In this document: positions 51,361-60,283 of the stretch, in pieces
Layout of the letters: every line of letters starts with the position of its first letter
How positions within the stretch are numbered: position 1 is the stretch's first letter
Source: CAVZYN01 sp963779515
Lineage (GTDB): Bacteria; Pseudomonadota; Alphaproteobacteria; Rhizobiales; Hyphomicrobiaceae
Direction: 5' to 3'
Assembly (NCBI GenBank): GCA_963779515.1
Contig: CAVZYN010000001.1
Location: 372,001-436,000, forward strand
Length of the DNA: 64,000 nt
Program-made: the position numbers and the translations under genes
Notes under the pieces: generated by a model
Seen by the model: the letters and a program-made list of their open reading frames with translations, nothing else
What the model was told of the DNA's origin: nothing
Databases searched by the model: none

Positions 51361-53169
51361 TCAATGATTGTCGCGTGGGATGCCTTTGGTGGCGGCGATC
51401 TTCTGGTATTTGACGGCCGGCTTCAGCACCATGCCTTCGCTCAGCTCGTCGACGATGCCACGCTGGATCTCCTGCCACGGCGTCTGGCTGTCGGGATACT
51501 TGTAGCCGCCGGCCTTTGCCAAGGCGTCGCGCCGCTTCTTGATCTCTTCGTCGCTGATCAAAATGTTGGCGCTGCGCTTCTTCATATCGATGCGGACCTT
51601 GTCGCCGGTCTTCAAAATCGCGAGTCCGCCACCGGTTGCCGCTTCCGGCGAAGCATTGAGGATCGAGGGCGAACCGGACGTGCCGGATTGGCGGCCGTCG
51701 CCGATGCACGGTAGCGACGTGATCCCTTTCTTCAGGAGATAGTCGGGCGCGCGCATGTTGACGACTTCCGCGGCGCCCGGATAGCCGATCGGCCCCGTGC
51801 CGCGCATGAACAGCATGCAGTTGCCGTCGATGTCCAGTTTTGGATCGTCGATACGTGCGTGATAGTCCTCCGGTCCGTCGAACACGATGGCGCGGCCTTC
51901 GAAGGCCATCGGGTCTTTCGGGTTCGTGAGATAGCGCTTGCGGAATTCCTCCGAGATCACGGAGGCCTTCATGATCGCTGAGTCGAACAGATTGCCTTTG
52001 AAATTCAAGAAGCCCGCTTGCTTCTTCATTGGCTTGTCGTAGGCCTTGATGACGTCGCGGTCGTCCGTCAGCAGGCCCTTGCAGTTGTCGTAGAGCGTCT
52101 TGCCATTCACCGTCAGCGCGGTCTTGTTGATCTTGTCCTCCCCGATCAGTTCGGCGACCACCGCCGGGACGCCACCTGCTCGGAAGTAATCCTCGCCGAG
52201 ATACTCGCCCGCCGGCTGCAGATTGACGAGCAGCGGAATGTCATAGCCGTGCTTTTCCCAATCGTCGTTGTCGAGTTCGACGCCGATGTGGCGTGCGATG
52301 GCGTTCAAGTGGATCGGTGCGTTGGTGGAGCCGCCGATCGCCGTGTTGACGACGATGGCGTTCTCGAATGCCGCGCGCGTCAAAATCTTCGACGGTTTCA
52401 AATCTTCCCACACCATTTCGACGATGCGCTTGCCGGTCAGATACGCCATGCGCTGGCGATCGCGATGCGGCGCTGGGATCGCGGCACAGCCGGGCAGGCT
52501 CATGCCGAGCGCTTCGGCCAGCGAGTTCATGGTCGATGCCGTGCCCATGGTATTGCAGTGGCCGGCCGACGGCGCCGACGACGCCACGAGTTCGAGGAAA
52601 CCTTTGTAGTCGATTTCGCCACGCGCCATCATCTCGCGCGCTTTCCATACGATGGTGCCAGAGCCCGTGCGCTCGCCCTTGTGCCAGCCGTTGAGCATTG
52701 GTCCGCCCGACAACACAATGGCCGGAATATCCACTGTCGCCGCTGCCATGATCTGCGCCGGTGTGGTCTTGTCGCAGCCCGTCGTCAGCACGACGCCGTC
52801 GATGTGATACCCGTATAGAATTTCGACCAGCGAGAGATACTGCAGATTGCGATCGAGGCTTGCAGTCGGGCGCTTGCAGGTTTCTTGAATGGGATGGATC
52901 GGAAACTCAAAGGCGATGCCGCCAGCCTCGCGAATACCCTCTCGCGTGCGCTCGGCGAGTACGAGATGATGCCGGTTGCAGGGTGCAATGTCGGAGCCCG
53001 TTTGCGCGATGCCGATGATTGGTCGCCCCGACTGCAGCTCCTCCAGGGTCAGGCCGAAGTTCATCGTGCGCTCGAGATAGAGCGCGGTCATATCCGCGTT
53101 GTCGGGATTATTGAACCACGCCGTCGAACGTAGCTTCCGTTTGCCGTTTCCGTTTGGTTTCTTGCCCAT
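51361..53169 (-). CDS. IlvD/Edd family dehydratase (sugar-acid type)
   Basis: This 602-residue enzyme dehydrates a dihydroxy or sugar acid using a [2Fe-2S] cluster. Visible are DIAPCNRHH (first Cys ligand), TTGCDKTTPAQIMAAATV (second), SAPSAGHCNTMGTASTMN (third) and GDGRQSGTSGSPSILN. The family members closest in layout are L-arabonate/D-xylonate dehydratases rather than the branched-chain enzyme IlvD, judged from the ending and the N-terminal KRKLRSTAWFNNPDNADM stretch. Two SMP-30 lactonase-like genes and an SDR lie nearby, which fits an oxidative sugar pathway. Confidence 0.88.
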   Translation of the reverse strand: MGKKPNGNGKRKLRSTAWFNNPDNADMTALYLERTMNFGLTLEELQSGRPIIGIAQTGSDIAPCNRHHLVLAERTREGIREAGGIAFEFPIHPIQETCKRPTASLDRNLQYLSLVEILYGYHIDGVVLTTGCDKTTPAQIMAAATVDIPAIVLSGGPMLNGWHKGERTGSGTIVWKAREMMARGEIDYKGFLELVASSAPSAGHCNTMGTASTMNSLAEALGMSLPGCAAIPAPHRDRQRMAYLTGKRIVEMVWEDLKPSKILTRAAFENAIVVNTAIGGSTNAPIHLNAIARHIGVELDNDDWEKHGYDIPLLVNLQPAGEYLGEDYFRAGGVPAVVAELIGEDKINKTALTVNGKTLYDNCKGLLTDDRDVIKAYDKPMKKQAGFLNFKGNLFDSAIMKASVISEEFRKRYLTNPKDPMAFEGRAIVFDGPEDYHARIDDPKLDIDGNCMLFMRGTGPIGYPGAAEVVNMRAPDYLLKKGITSLPCIGDGRQSGTSGSPSILNASPEAATGGGLAILKTGDKVRIDMKKRSANILISDEEIKKRRDALAKAGGYKYPDSQTPWQEIQRGIVDELSEGMVLKPAVKYQKIAATKGIPRDNH

Positions 53170-53372
53170 GTGCGTCCTCGTCTCGATCGCGTTATGACTA
53201 TTATGGCGCGACTTTAGCGGTTCAAGAGGCGCCCGTGGAAGACCATTGAACCGGTTTTTGCATGCCTGCCCGTGGAAATTGATTGACCATGCCGCTTACG
53301 GGCACGGAGCATGATCCGCGGTCGGAAGTGCCGCCGCTGTGGCCGCATCCCGCGGGTGAGGACTTCAGGACC

Positions 53373-53778
53373 ATGTTGAGTAACCGTTTCTCGAAAATCA
53401 TGACGCTCGCGGCGATAGCATTCGCGACACCAGCGATAGCCGAAACGATCAACGTCAATGACAATCACGGTGGGTCTGTTGCCGCCTACGACAAGCGATG
53501 GGCGGGACTTGCTGCCCGCGGCGTCGATGTGCGCGTCGTCGGTCCATGCCAATCGGCCTGCACGATCTTGATTGGTCACATATCCGCGCGACAAGATTTG
53601 TGTCACTCCGGCGGCCACCTTCGGCTTCCACAATGCCAAAATCCCAGCCATGACAACCAAGATTTGGAACAGCTATCCCTCCGACATCAAAGGATGGATC
53701 AATGCCAAAGGCGGCCTGACGCCCGACTTCAAATGGATGGGCGCGCCCGATACTTACAAATACTTCAAAAAGTGCTGA
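53373..53778 (+). pseudogene. Small secreted protein with GPCQSACT motif, frame broken
   Basis: A signal peptide (MTLAAIAFATPAIAE) is followed by VNDNHGGSVAAYDKRWAGL and VVGPCQSACTILIGHI, a motif of ClpP-like periplasmic proteins in Hyphomicrobiales. The frame then breaks at about 53581-53586. The rest, PRDKICVTPAATFGFHNAK and WINAKGGLTPDFKWMGAP, continues in another frame to 53778. Removing one base in ACATATCC restores 134 residues. The SxxCT serine and AATFGFHNAK resemble the catalytic Ser/His layout of that group (inference). A hairpin follows at 53792. Confidence 0.75.
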
Positions 53779-53791
53779 GACCCGGAAGTGC

Positions 53792-53816
53792 CGCCGCGGA
53801 CAGAACGTCCGCGGCG
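53792..53816. terminator. Bidirectional hairpin between convergent genes
   Basis: CGCCGCGGAC (53792-53801) pairs perfectly with GTCCGCGGCG (53807-53816) around a five-base loop. It lies between the end of the small secreted gene and the end of the SMP-30 gene. No T tract follows. Its place between convergent genes makes it a likely terminator for both. Confidence 0.65.
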
Positions 53817-53839
53817 ATCTCACGCGATTTAGTCCGCTA

Positions 53840-55063
53840 TCAGCCCGGCGCAGCACCCTGCGTCGCAACATAAACCGCATAGAGCGACTGGCTCCCCGCC
53901 ATGAAGAGGCGGTTCCGCTTCGGTCCGCCGAAGCATATGTTACCGCAGATCTCCGGGATGCGGATGCGGCCGAGCAGCTTGCCCTCCGGTGACCACACGG
54001 TGACGCCGCTGTAGCCGACGGAGCGACCGGCGTTGCTCGAGCACCAGAGGTTGCCGTTGACGTCGGCGCGGACGCCATCGGGTCCGCACTTCACGCCATC
54101 GACCATGAAGTCGGTGAACAGTTTGTATCCCGAGAGCTTGTTGTCGGTTCCGACGTCGAACGAGTACATGTTGCCCATGCCGCCGGGGCCCTGATCGCCT
54201 GGACCTTTGCCCGTGCTCACGACATAGAGCTTCTTGTAGTCGTGCGAGAAGCAGAGGCCGTTCGGATCGGGGACCTGATCCTCGGTGACCACGAGATCGA
54301 CGCGGCCACTCGGATCGATCCGATAGCACTGCGTCGGCAGCTCGCGCTTGTCGCTGCCGATCTCGGGTGGCTGGCCCAAGCGATTCTTGAGCCGGCCAGC
54401 ACTGTTGCTCGGCCCGCCCGCCGCGTCCGGCGTGCCCTCATAGAGCTGCCCGCCATAAGGTGGATCAGTGAACCAGTAGCTGCCATCGGGATGCGGTACG
54501 ACATCGTTCGGCGAGTTGAGCCGCTTCCCCTGAAACTTGTCGGCGAGGATCGTCACCGATCCGTCGAGTTCGTAGCGCACGACGCGGCGCGTCAAGTGCT
54601 CGCACGAGAGTTGCCGCCCCTGGAAGTCGAAGGTGTTGCCATTCGAGTTGTTCGAAGGCATGCGGAACACGCTGACGCGTCCGTCGTCCTCGAGCCAGCG
54701 CATCTGCCGGTTGTTGGGAATATCGCTCCAGACGAGATAGCGCCCTTGCGCGTTCCATGCAGGGCCTTCCGCCCAAAGCGCGCCGGTCCAGAGCCGCTGA
54801 ATTGGCGCGTTGGGTTGTGCGAGCCCGTTGAAACTTGGATCGACGGCTATGATGTCCGGATCCCAGAAGTAGACGTTAGGCGCGCCATTCGGACTGAAAT
54901 CGCGCGGCGGATTAGTCACGGTACTCGGTGGAGCCTGTGGCCCAACCTGCGCTGCGGCGCCAGTCCCCATCGCGAGGACTCCTGCCCCAGTACCAAGCGC
55001 TTTCACAAGCGTGCGGCGGTTCATCGTGCGTTCGGCGTCGGTCGTGTCGAGTGTACGCTTCAT
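53840..55063 (-). CDS. TAT-secreted SMP-30/gluconolactonase-like protein (copy 1)
   Basis: This 407-residue six-bladed propeller protein has a TAT signal (MNRRTLVKALGTGAGVLAM). Lactonase motifs follow: GALWAEGPAWNAQGRYLVWSD, NSPNDVVPHPDGSYWFTDPPYG, DPNGLCFSHDYKKLYVV and GPDGVRADVNGNLWCSS, giving the Glu, Asn and Asp metal ligands of SMP-30. It should hydrolyse a sugar lactone or related ester in the periplasm. The start may be 55063 or the ATG at 55024. A paralogue lies 520 bases away, in divergent orientation. Confidence 0.9.
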   Translation of the reverse strand: MKRTLDTTDAERTMNRRTLVKALGTGAGVLAMGTGAAAQVGPQAPPSTVTNPPRDFSPNGAPNVYFWDPDIIAVDPSFNGLAQPNAPIQRLWTGALWAEGPAWNAQGRYLVWSDIPNNRQMRWLEDDGRVSVFRMPSNNSNGNTFDFQGRQLSCEHLTRRVVRYELDGSVTILADKFQGKRLNSPNDVVPHPDGSYWFTDPPYGGQLYEGTPDAAGGPSNSAGRLKNRLGQPPEIGSDKRELPTQCYRIDPSGRVDLVVTEDQVPDPNGLCFSHDYKKLYVVSTGKGPGDQGPGGMGNMYSFDVGTDNKLSGYKLFTDFMVDGVKCGPDGVRADVNGNLWCSSNAGRSVGYSGVTVWSPEGKLLGRIRIPEICGNICFGGPKRNRLFMAGSQSLYAVYVATQGAAPG

Positions 55064-55584
55064 CTTTCACTCCCAGGTCAAAACCTACTTGTCGCTACGT
55101 GTCCGAGCAGGCAATTCAGCTGAAACAGATGTTGTCGCGCGCCTCCTCTCCAAAACTGGTCGATGCCACGCGGATTTCTAATCGATGGCGAGAACTTGTG
55201 ACCCGCGGGCAATACTTCATCTTAACGCGGACGACGAATGACGCGATACGGCCTTGTCGAATGCCCATCCCGCCGAAAAGCAACCCTGCATCGCGCCGCG
55301 CCGGGGCTGCGCTCTTCGCACTTGCGGCATTCAATGCCGCACTGCAATGAGCGACGATGTTGGCGCACCGCACGAGCCTATTGAGGCAGACCTGCGCCGC
55401 GTACAGCCCCCGTTGACCAGCGCACCGGCGCGAGCCCATTCTGACAGGGCTCGTGCGTGGACTTTTTTCCGGTCTCACGCCCCGAGTGTCGTCACTGTCC
55501 TCCAAGAAGCAGTTGTCTAGCCGCTCGCGCCAATGCGTGCCGCTGGCCCTGTCGTATCTGCATATCTTCACGGGAGCACACTCA
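55064..55584. other. Intergenic region between divergent SMP-30 genes
   Basis: About 520 bases separate the two start codons. I found one perfect 9-base inverted repeat (55323-55341) and no convincing gene; short open frames here have no good ribosome site. Both promoters should lie in this gap. Confidence 0.5.
55323..55341. promoter_or_regulatory. Near-gapless palindrome, possible operator
   Basis: TGCGGCATT, one base, AATGCCGCA forms a perfect inverted repeat midway between the divergent SMP-30 genes. Position and symmetry suit a shared regulator site or a hairpin. No regulator gene is adjacent. Confidence 0.45.
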
Positions 55585-56724
55585 ATGACACTGCACGCGC
55601 CACACCACCCAAATCAAGCCGCCTTAGACCATGCCGCAAAGCGGCACGATACATTGAACCGCCGCGGATTCCTGACCGCTGCGGCCGGTCTTGCCGCCAT
55701 CACATCGATGGCGCCGGACGCTTATGGCCGCCAGTTCGGCGCCGATGCCGGCCCGACACGTTACCCCGATCCCGATATCATCTCATTGGATAAGCGCTTC
55801 AAATATAAGCTCGGCAACACGCCCATCCAGAGACTCTACACCGGCACCATGTGGGCCGAGGGCTGCGCCTGGAACGGCGTCGGTCGCTATCTCGTCTGGA
55901 GCGACATCCCGAACGACGAAAATCTGCGCTGGCTCGAGGAAGACAACCACGTCTCCCGTCGCTTCCGTTTCCCGGCCGGCAACTCCAACGGCAATACGTT
56001 CGACTACCAAGGCCGTCAGATCGCCTGCCAACATGGAACGCGCAAGGTCGTGCGCTACGAATACAACGGCAAGACGACCATTCTCGCCGACAAGTTCGAC
56101 GGCCGGGATTTCAATGCGCCGAATGACGCGGTCGTCCACCCCAACGACGGCTCCATCTGGTTCACGGATCCCGGTTATGGATCGCTGATGGAGTACGAGG
56201 GCAATCGACTGGCCGAATCGGCCAGCACGCCGCGCCCGCTGCAGAAAGAAGCCATCTACCGGATCGATGCGACATCAGGCGCCATCACCAAGGTGGCGGA
56301 TCAGCCGTTCAAACCGAATGGTCTCTGTTTCAGCCACGACTACAAGAAGATGTACATTGCCGACACGGGCATCTCGCACTACCCGGAAGCCAAGAGCCAG
56401 ATCTGGGTCTACGACATCGACGGGGCCACGCTGAAGAATCCGAAGACGTTTGCCAGCATGGAGTGGAACGGCAAGACAGGCTTTGCCGACGGCATTCGCT
56501 GTGACGAAGACGGCAACGTGTGGTCGAGTGCCGGTTGGGTGGGCGACGGCTACGACGGCGTGCACGTTTTCCATCCCGACGGGACGCGGATCGGCCAGAT
56601 CAAACTGCCCGAGATCTGCTCGAACGTCTGCTTCGGCGGCACCAAGCGCAATCGACTGTTCATGACTGCGAGCCAATCGCTCTATGCGGTCTATGTCGAA
56701 ACGCGTGGTGCGCATATTACGTGA
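55585..56724 (+). CDS. TAT-secreted SMP-30/gluconolactonase-like protein (copy 2)
   Basis: This 379-residue protein carries a TAT signal (LNRRGFLTAAAGLAAITSM) and the same propeller motifs as copy 1: GTMWAEGCAWNGVGRYLVWSD, NAPNDAVVHPNDGSIWFTDPG, KPNGLCFSHDYKKMYIAD and ADGIRCDEDGNVWSS. The last stretch ICSNVCFGGTKRNRLFMTAS matches ICGNICFGGPKRNRLFMAGS of copy 1 almost residue for residue, so the two are true paralogues. I chose the ATG at 55585, after a CGGGAG ribosome site. A palindrome follows the stop. Confidence 0.9.
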   Translation: MTLHAPHHPNQAALDHAAKRHDTLNRRGFLTAAAGLAAITSMAPDAYGRQFGADAGPTRYPDPDIISLDKRFKYKLGNTPIQRLYTGTMWAEGCAWNGVGRYLVWSDIPNDENLRWLEEDNHVSRRFRFPAGNSNGNTFDYQGRQIACQHGTRKVVRYEYNGKTTILADKFDGRDFNAPNDAVVHPNDGSIWFTDPGYGSLMEYEGNRLAESASTPRPLQKEAIYRIDATSGAITKVADQPFKPNGLCFSHDYKKMYIADTGISHYPEAKSQIWVYDIDGATLKNPKTFASMEWNGKTGFADGIRCDEDGNVWSSAGWVGDGYDGVHVFHPDGTRIGQIKLPEICSNVCFGGTKRNRLFMTASQSLYAVYVETRGAHIT

Positions 56725-56734
56725 GATGACGCTC

Positions 56735-56760
56735 GGTGTCAGACCCTAGGGTCTGACACC
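56735..56760. terminator. Perfect 26-base palindrome between convergent genes
   Basis: GGTGTCAGACCCT (56735-56747) is followed directly by its exact reverse complement AGGGTCTGACACC (56748-56760). It lies 10 bases after the SMP-30 stop and 7 before the end of the SDR gene, so a bidirectional terminator is likely. The GGGTCTGACACC core is a known dispersed palindrome in many proteobacteria. Confidence 0.7.
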
Positions 56761-56767
56761 TGCGCCT

Positions 56768-57505
56768 TTATCCCGCGACGAGGCCGCCGTCGACGACGAG
56801 TTCGGTGCCGGTGACGAAGGATGACGCGGGCGACAGCAGCCACACAACGGCGGCGGCGATCTCGGCGGGCTTGGCGAGACGCTTCAACGGGATCTGCTCG
56901 CGCATGCGCTGCAGCGCCTTCGCGGGATCGCGTGCGTGAGCGGCGAGACTGTCAACCATCTCGCCTTCAACGAAACTCGGATGCACGGAATTGCAGCGGA
57001 CCGGCGGTACTTTTCGCGCGCCCGCCAGTGCCACAGATTTGCTCAACAGCCTGACCGCGCCTTTAGACGCATTGTAGGCCGCGAGGTTGGCGCCAGCGAC
57101 TAGCCCCGAGACCGACGACAACATCACGATCGAAGCGGCATTGGATTTCGTCAGCAATGGCATCGCGTGCTTGCAGCCGAGAAATACGCCGTCGACATTG
57201 ACGGCTTGCACGCGCCGCCAGTCGTCGTAGCTCGTGGTTTCGACGTCGCCGAGAATGGCGATACCCGCGCAATGCACGAGCCCGTCGAGATGCCCGTGCC
57301 GTGAACTGATATCGGTGATCGCCGTCGCCCAATCCGCGTCCCGCGTTACGTCGAGTTGGAGATCGACGCCGGCGCGTCCATTGAGATCGCTGCGGATCGC
57401 GGTGCCGCCGGCCGCCGCGATCGCATCCGCGATGGCGCGGCCCAATGTTCCGGCAGCGCCCGTGACGAGCACAACATGCCCTGTGAGGTCGTGCCCCTGC
57501 GTCAT
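56768..57505 (-). CDS. Short-chain dehydrogenase/reductase
   Basis: This 245-residue enzyme has the NAD(P) motif VLVTGAAGTLGRAIADAIAAAG, the Ser of MLSSVSG and the catalytic AYNASKGAVRL (Tyr and Lys). The C-terminal VTGTELVVDGGLVAG is usual. The substrate is unknown; a sugar or hydroxy-acid role fits the neighbours. It overlaps the end of the S41 protease gene by four bases, so the two are translationally coupled. Confidence 0.92.
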   Translation of the reverse strand: MTQGHDLTGHVVLVTGAAGTLGRAIADAIAAAGGTAIRSDLNGRAGVDLQLDVTRDADWATAITDISSRHGHLDGLVHCAGIAILGDVETTSYDDWRRVQAVNVDGVFLGCKHAMPLLTKSNAASIVMLSSVSGLVAGANLAAYNASKGAVRLLSKSVALAGARKVPPVRCNSVHPSFVEGEMVDSLAAHARDPAKALQRMREQIPLKRLAKPAEIAAAVVWLLSPASSFVTGTELVVDGGLVAG

Positions 57506-58764
57506 TCGCCTCCGCCCACGCCTTTCATGATGTGATCGACCGCCGCATCGAGCACGGGATCGGCGCCCTGCGCATAGGGCAGCGGCCGCTCGACGACGAT
57601 ATCCGGTTCGACGCCGCGGCCTTCGAGATCTTGGCCGTCGATCTCCAGGGCTTGAACCGCGACGTAGAGGATGTTGCGGCCCGGCAGCGGAAATGCCGCG
57701 CCGGCGGTTACCGCGGTTGCGGTACGGGTGCCGATCAGCGTCGCAATGCCTTGTGACTTGAGGGCGTGCACCAGAATTTCTCCGGCACTGCGGGTGTGGT
57801 GATCGATCAGCACCGTCGCGTTGCCTTTGAACGAGCGTGGCGGGCGATGGGCGGAGGCACCTTGGCCTTTGGCCGTGACATGCGGGCCGCGTGGCGCGAT
57901 GCGGTCGAGTAGACCTCTTACTGCCGTGGGATCGCCGCCGATCTTGCCGCGCAGATCGATGATCAGATGCGTCAACGGCGGCTGACGTCCATGCTGGGTG
58001 CCGTCGCCACGCCGAAGTCTGCCGATGGCCTCACCGAAGCCGCTGACTGTGTCCTCGCCGCGCACCGCCCAGACGTGCACATAGCCGATGCGATGCGCAC
58101 CCGCCTCGATCACACGAGCGCTCGCCAGCATCGCCTCGCGGAACGCCTGTTCCGGGACGATTTTTACGACCTCCACTGGGATCGTCGATATCTGGCCGCC
58201 CACGATGCGCCGCAGCCCGAGCCGAACCGTTTCACCGAGCCGTCCGCGAAACGCCGCGATTGCTGTATAGGGGCCGTCGTTGACGCTGACGATCTCATCC
58301 CCCACGCGCAGGCCCGCCTTGTCCGCGGGCGAACCATCGAGCACGAGATCGACATGATGGCGGTTCTCGACCAGTGTCGTGAACACGCCAATTCCGGCAA
58401 ACCACGGACGAGCGCCGGCACCGAAGGCTTGCTCCAGCAGCGGCGCCATGGCCTTGGAGTTGCGGAACACGTCCGCGAGCACGTAGTAGTCGGCATCGTC
58501 CGGCGTCAGAAACCCGGTGTGAGAGACCTTGAGTTCGGAGAGCAGGGCGTTGACGCCTTGAGCGAACGCCGCGTCGGTGGCCCGGCCGAGGAGATCGCCC
58601 CGGCGCACCGTCGTGAGCGTTTCGAGATCGACTCGATTGAGGACGTCCTGGCTGTAGAAACTCGCGCGCAGCCGCGCCGTGATGGCCGCGAGCGTCTCCT
58701 GCCGCGCCTCACGCGTCGCCGCATCGAACGCCACGGCAAAGCGCGGCAAGAGGGCGATGGCCAC
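57502..58764 (-). CDS. S41 family C-terminal processing protease
   Basis: This 420-residue protein has a PDZ domain (VLDGSPADKAGLRVGDEIVSV, about residues 138-158) and the S41 protease core LIIDLRGKIGGDPTAVRGL. The nucleophile region is DHHTRSAGEILVHALK and the general-base Lys lies four residues later. The listed start is GTG 58764, with VAIALLPRFAVAFDA just after it. That leaves a truncated signal peptide. Upstream, an ATG at 58805 opens MVQRARVLAALA in another frame. One missing base near 58770-58775 would join them into a full signal peptide, so the true gene is probably 57502-58805, 434 residues. Confidence 0.82.
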   Translation of the reverse strand: MAIALLPRFAVAFDAATREARQETLAAITARLRASFYSQDVLNRVDLETLTTVRRGDLLGRATDAAFAQGVNALLSELKVSHTGFLTPDDADYYVLADVFRNSKAMAPLLEQAFGAGARPWFAGIGVFTTLVENRHHVDLVLDGSPADKAGLRVGDEIVSVNDGPYTAIAAFRGRLGETVRLGLRRIVGGQISTIPVEVVKIVPEQAFREAMLASARVIEAGAHRIGYVHVWAVRGEDTVSGFGEAIGRLRRGDGTQHGRQPPLTHLIIDLRGKIGGDPTAVRGLLDRIAPRGPHVTAKGQGASAHRPPRSFKGNATVLIDHHTRSAGEILVHALKSQGIATLIGTRTATAVTAGAAFPLPGRNILYVAVQALEIDGQDLEGRGVEPDIVVERPLPYAQGADPVLDAAVDHIMKGVGGGE

Positions 58765-58927
58765 GATCGCGCCAAGGCGGCAAGGACGCGCGCGCGTTGC
58801 ACCATTGTCCGTTGTGGACGCATATCAGCGTCTCCTTCCGCCGTGCTTGACGGATTTCACTTGCCACAAGAGCTTAGCCGCTGGTTTGGCAGAACTGCGA
58901 CTAAATTCTAGGACACGATCCGTCACG

Positions 58928-60061
58928 ATGGCGACAGCACGCAATAAACCCTTGTCCGGCCTGCTTGTGGTGGCACTGGAACAGGCGGTCGCCGCACCGA
59001 TGGCGAGCCGGAGGCTGGCGGACGCCGGTGCCCGCGTGATTAAGCTCGAACGGCCGGAGGGTGATTTCGCGCGCGGCTATGACGCGACCGCCAAGGGGCA
59101 AAGCTCGTATTTCGTCTGGCTCAATCGCGGCAAGGAGTCGGTGCTGATCGACCTGACGAAAAAGCCGGATGCCCAACTCCTCGCCGCACTCCTCACCAAG
59201 GCCGACGTCTTCATCCAAAACCTGAAGCCGGGCGCTGTTGGAAAGCTTGGTTTTGGCATCGATCGATTACGCCGCGATCACTCGCGCCTCATCTGTTGCT
59301 CGATCTCGGGTTATGGCGATACGGGTCCCTATAAGGACCGTAAGGCCTACGATCTTTTGATTCAGGCCGAGTCGGGCCTCTCCTCCGTGACCGGCGGGCC
59401 TGAGGCACCCGCCCGCGTCGGCGTTTCCGTCGTCGACATCGCCACCGGCATGAACGCCTACGAGGCGATCCTCGAGGCGCTGATCGCGCGCGGGATGACG
59501 GGGCAGGGGGCCGATATCCGCGTCTCGATGTTCGACGCGATGGCCGAGTGGATGAGCGTGCCGCTGTTGCAGGCGGAAGGCGGCAAGCCGCCGAAGCGCA
59601 TCGGCTTTGCGCACACGAGCGTCGCCCCCTACGGCGTGTTTGCGACGCGCGATGGCACGCCGATCCTGATTTCGATCCAGAACGAACGCGAGTGGGCGGT
59701 CTTCGCCGAGCGCATCCTGAAGCGGCCCGACATGATCAGCGACGTGAAGTTCGCAACCAATGTCGCGCGCTGTGCGCATCGGGAGGTGTTGGACACGATC
59801 GTCGCGGACGTCTTTTGCGACCGCGAGGTCGCGGCACTAGCAGTCGATCTCGACGCCGCCGACATCGCCTTTGGTCGCGTCAACGAGACGGCGGATCTGA
59901 TGCGGCATCCGCATTTGCGCCGCGTCATGATCGGCTCGCCGGCAGGTCCGATCGGTGTTCCCGCCCCCGCGTCCGTGACCGATGGCCACGCCTCGGCGTT
60001 CGGTCCGGTGCCGGCGCTCGGCGAACATTCGGTTGCGGTCCGGCGCGAATTTATGGCGTGA
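58928..60061 (+). CDS. CaiB/BaiF-type CoA-transferase (family III)
   Basis: This 377-residue enzyme exchanges CoA between organic acids. Visible are LSGLLVVALEQAVAAPMASRRLADAGARVIKLE, the GDFARGYD and NRGKESV segments, the catalytic Asp in KAYDLLIQAESG and GHASAFGPVPALGEHS near the end. I placed the start at the ATG at 58928; the open frame extends to 58679 on the left, but that part is antisense to the protease gene. The gene is divergent from the protease. Confidence 0.9.
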   Translation: MATARNKPLSGLLVVALEQAVAAPMASRRLADAGARVIKLERPEGDFARGYDATAKGQSSYFVWLNRGKESVLIDLTKKPDAQLLAALLTKADVFIQNLKPGAVGKLGFGIDRLRRDHSRLICCSISGYGDTGPYKDRKAYDLLIQAESGLSSVTGGPEAPARVGVSVVDIATGMNAYEAILEALIARGMTGQGADIRVSMFDAMAEWMSVPLLQAEGGKPPKRIGFAHTSVAPYGVFATRDGTPILISIQNEREWAVFAERILKRPDMISDVKFATNVARCAHREVLDTIVADVFCDREVAALAVDLDAADIAFGRVNETADLMRHPHLRRVMIGSPAGPIGVPAPASVTDGHASAFGPVPALGEHSVAVRREFMA

Positions 60062-60283
60062 TTGGCGCGCAGCCAGCGTTCAAAATAGCCGCTTCCGTGA
60101 ACTGACGGAGAGCCCGCGCTCTGGCCATACACATCTATCTTTCCGCCTCAATTGACAGGACTTACGCAACGACTACGTTGCGCATGCGACCGGGCCTTGG
60201 CTTCTCTCCGCAATCAGTGACACCACGGAGCTCAATCAGTGGCGGTATAGACCGCCGCCAGCGTGCACCGCTCGAGGAGCCGA

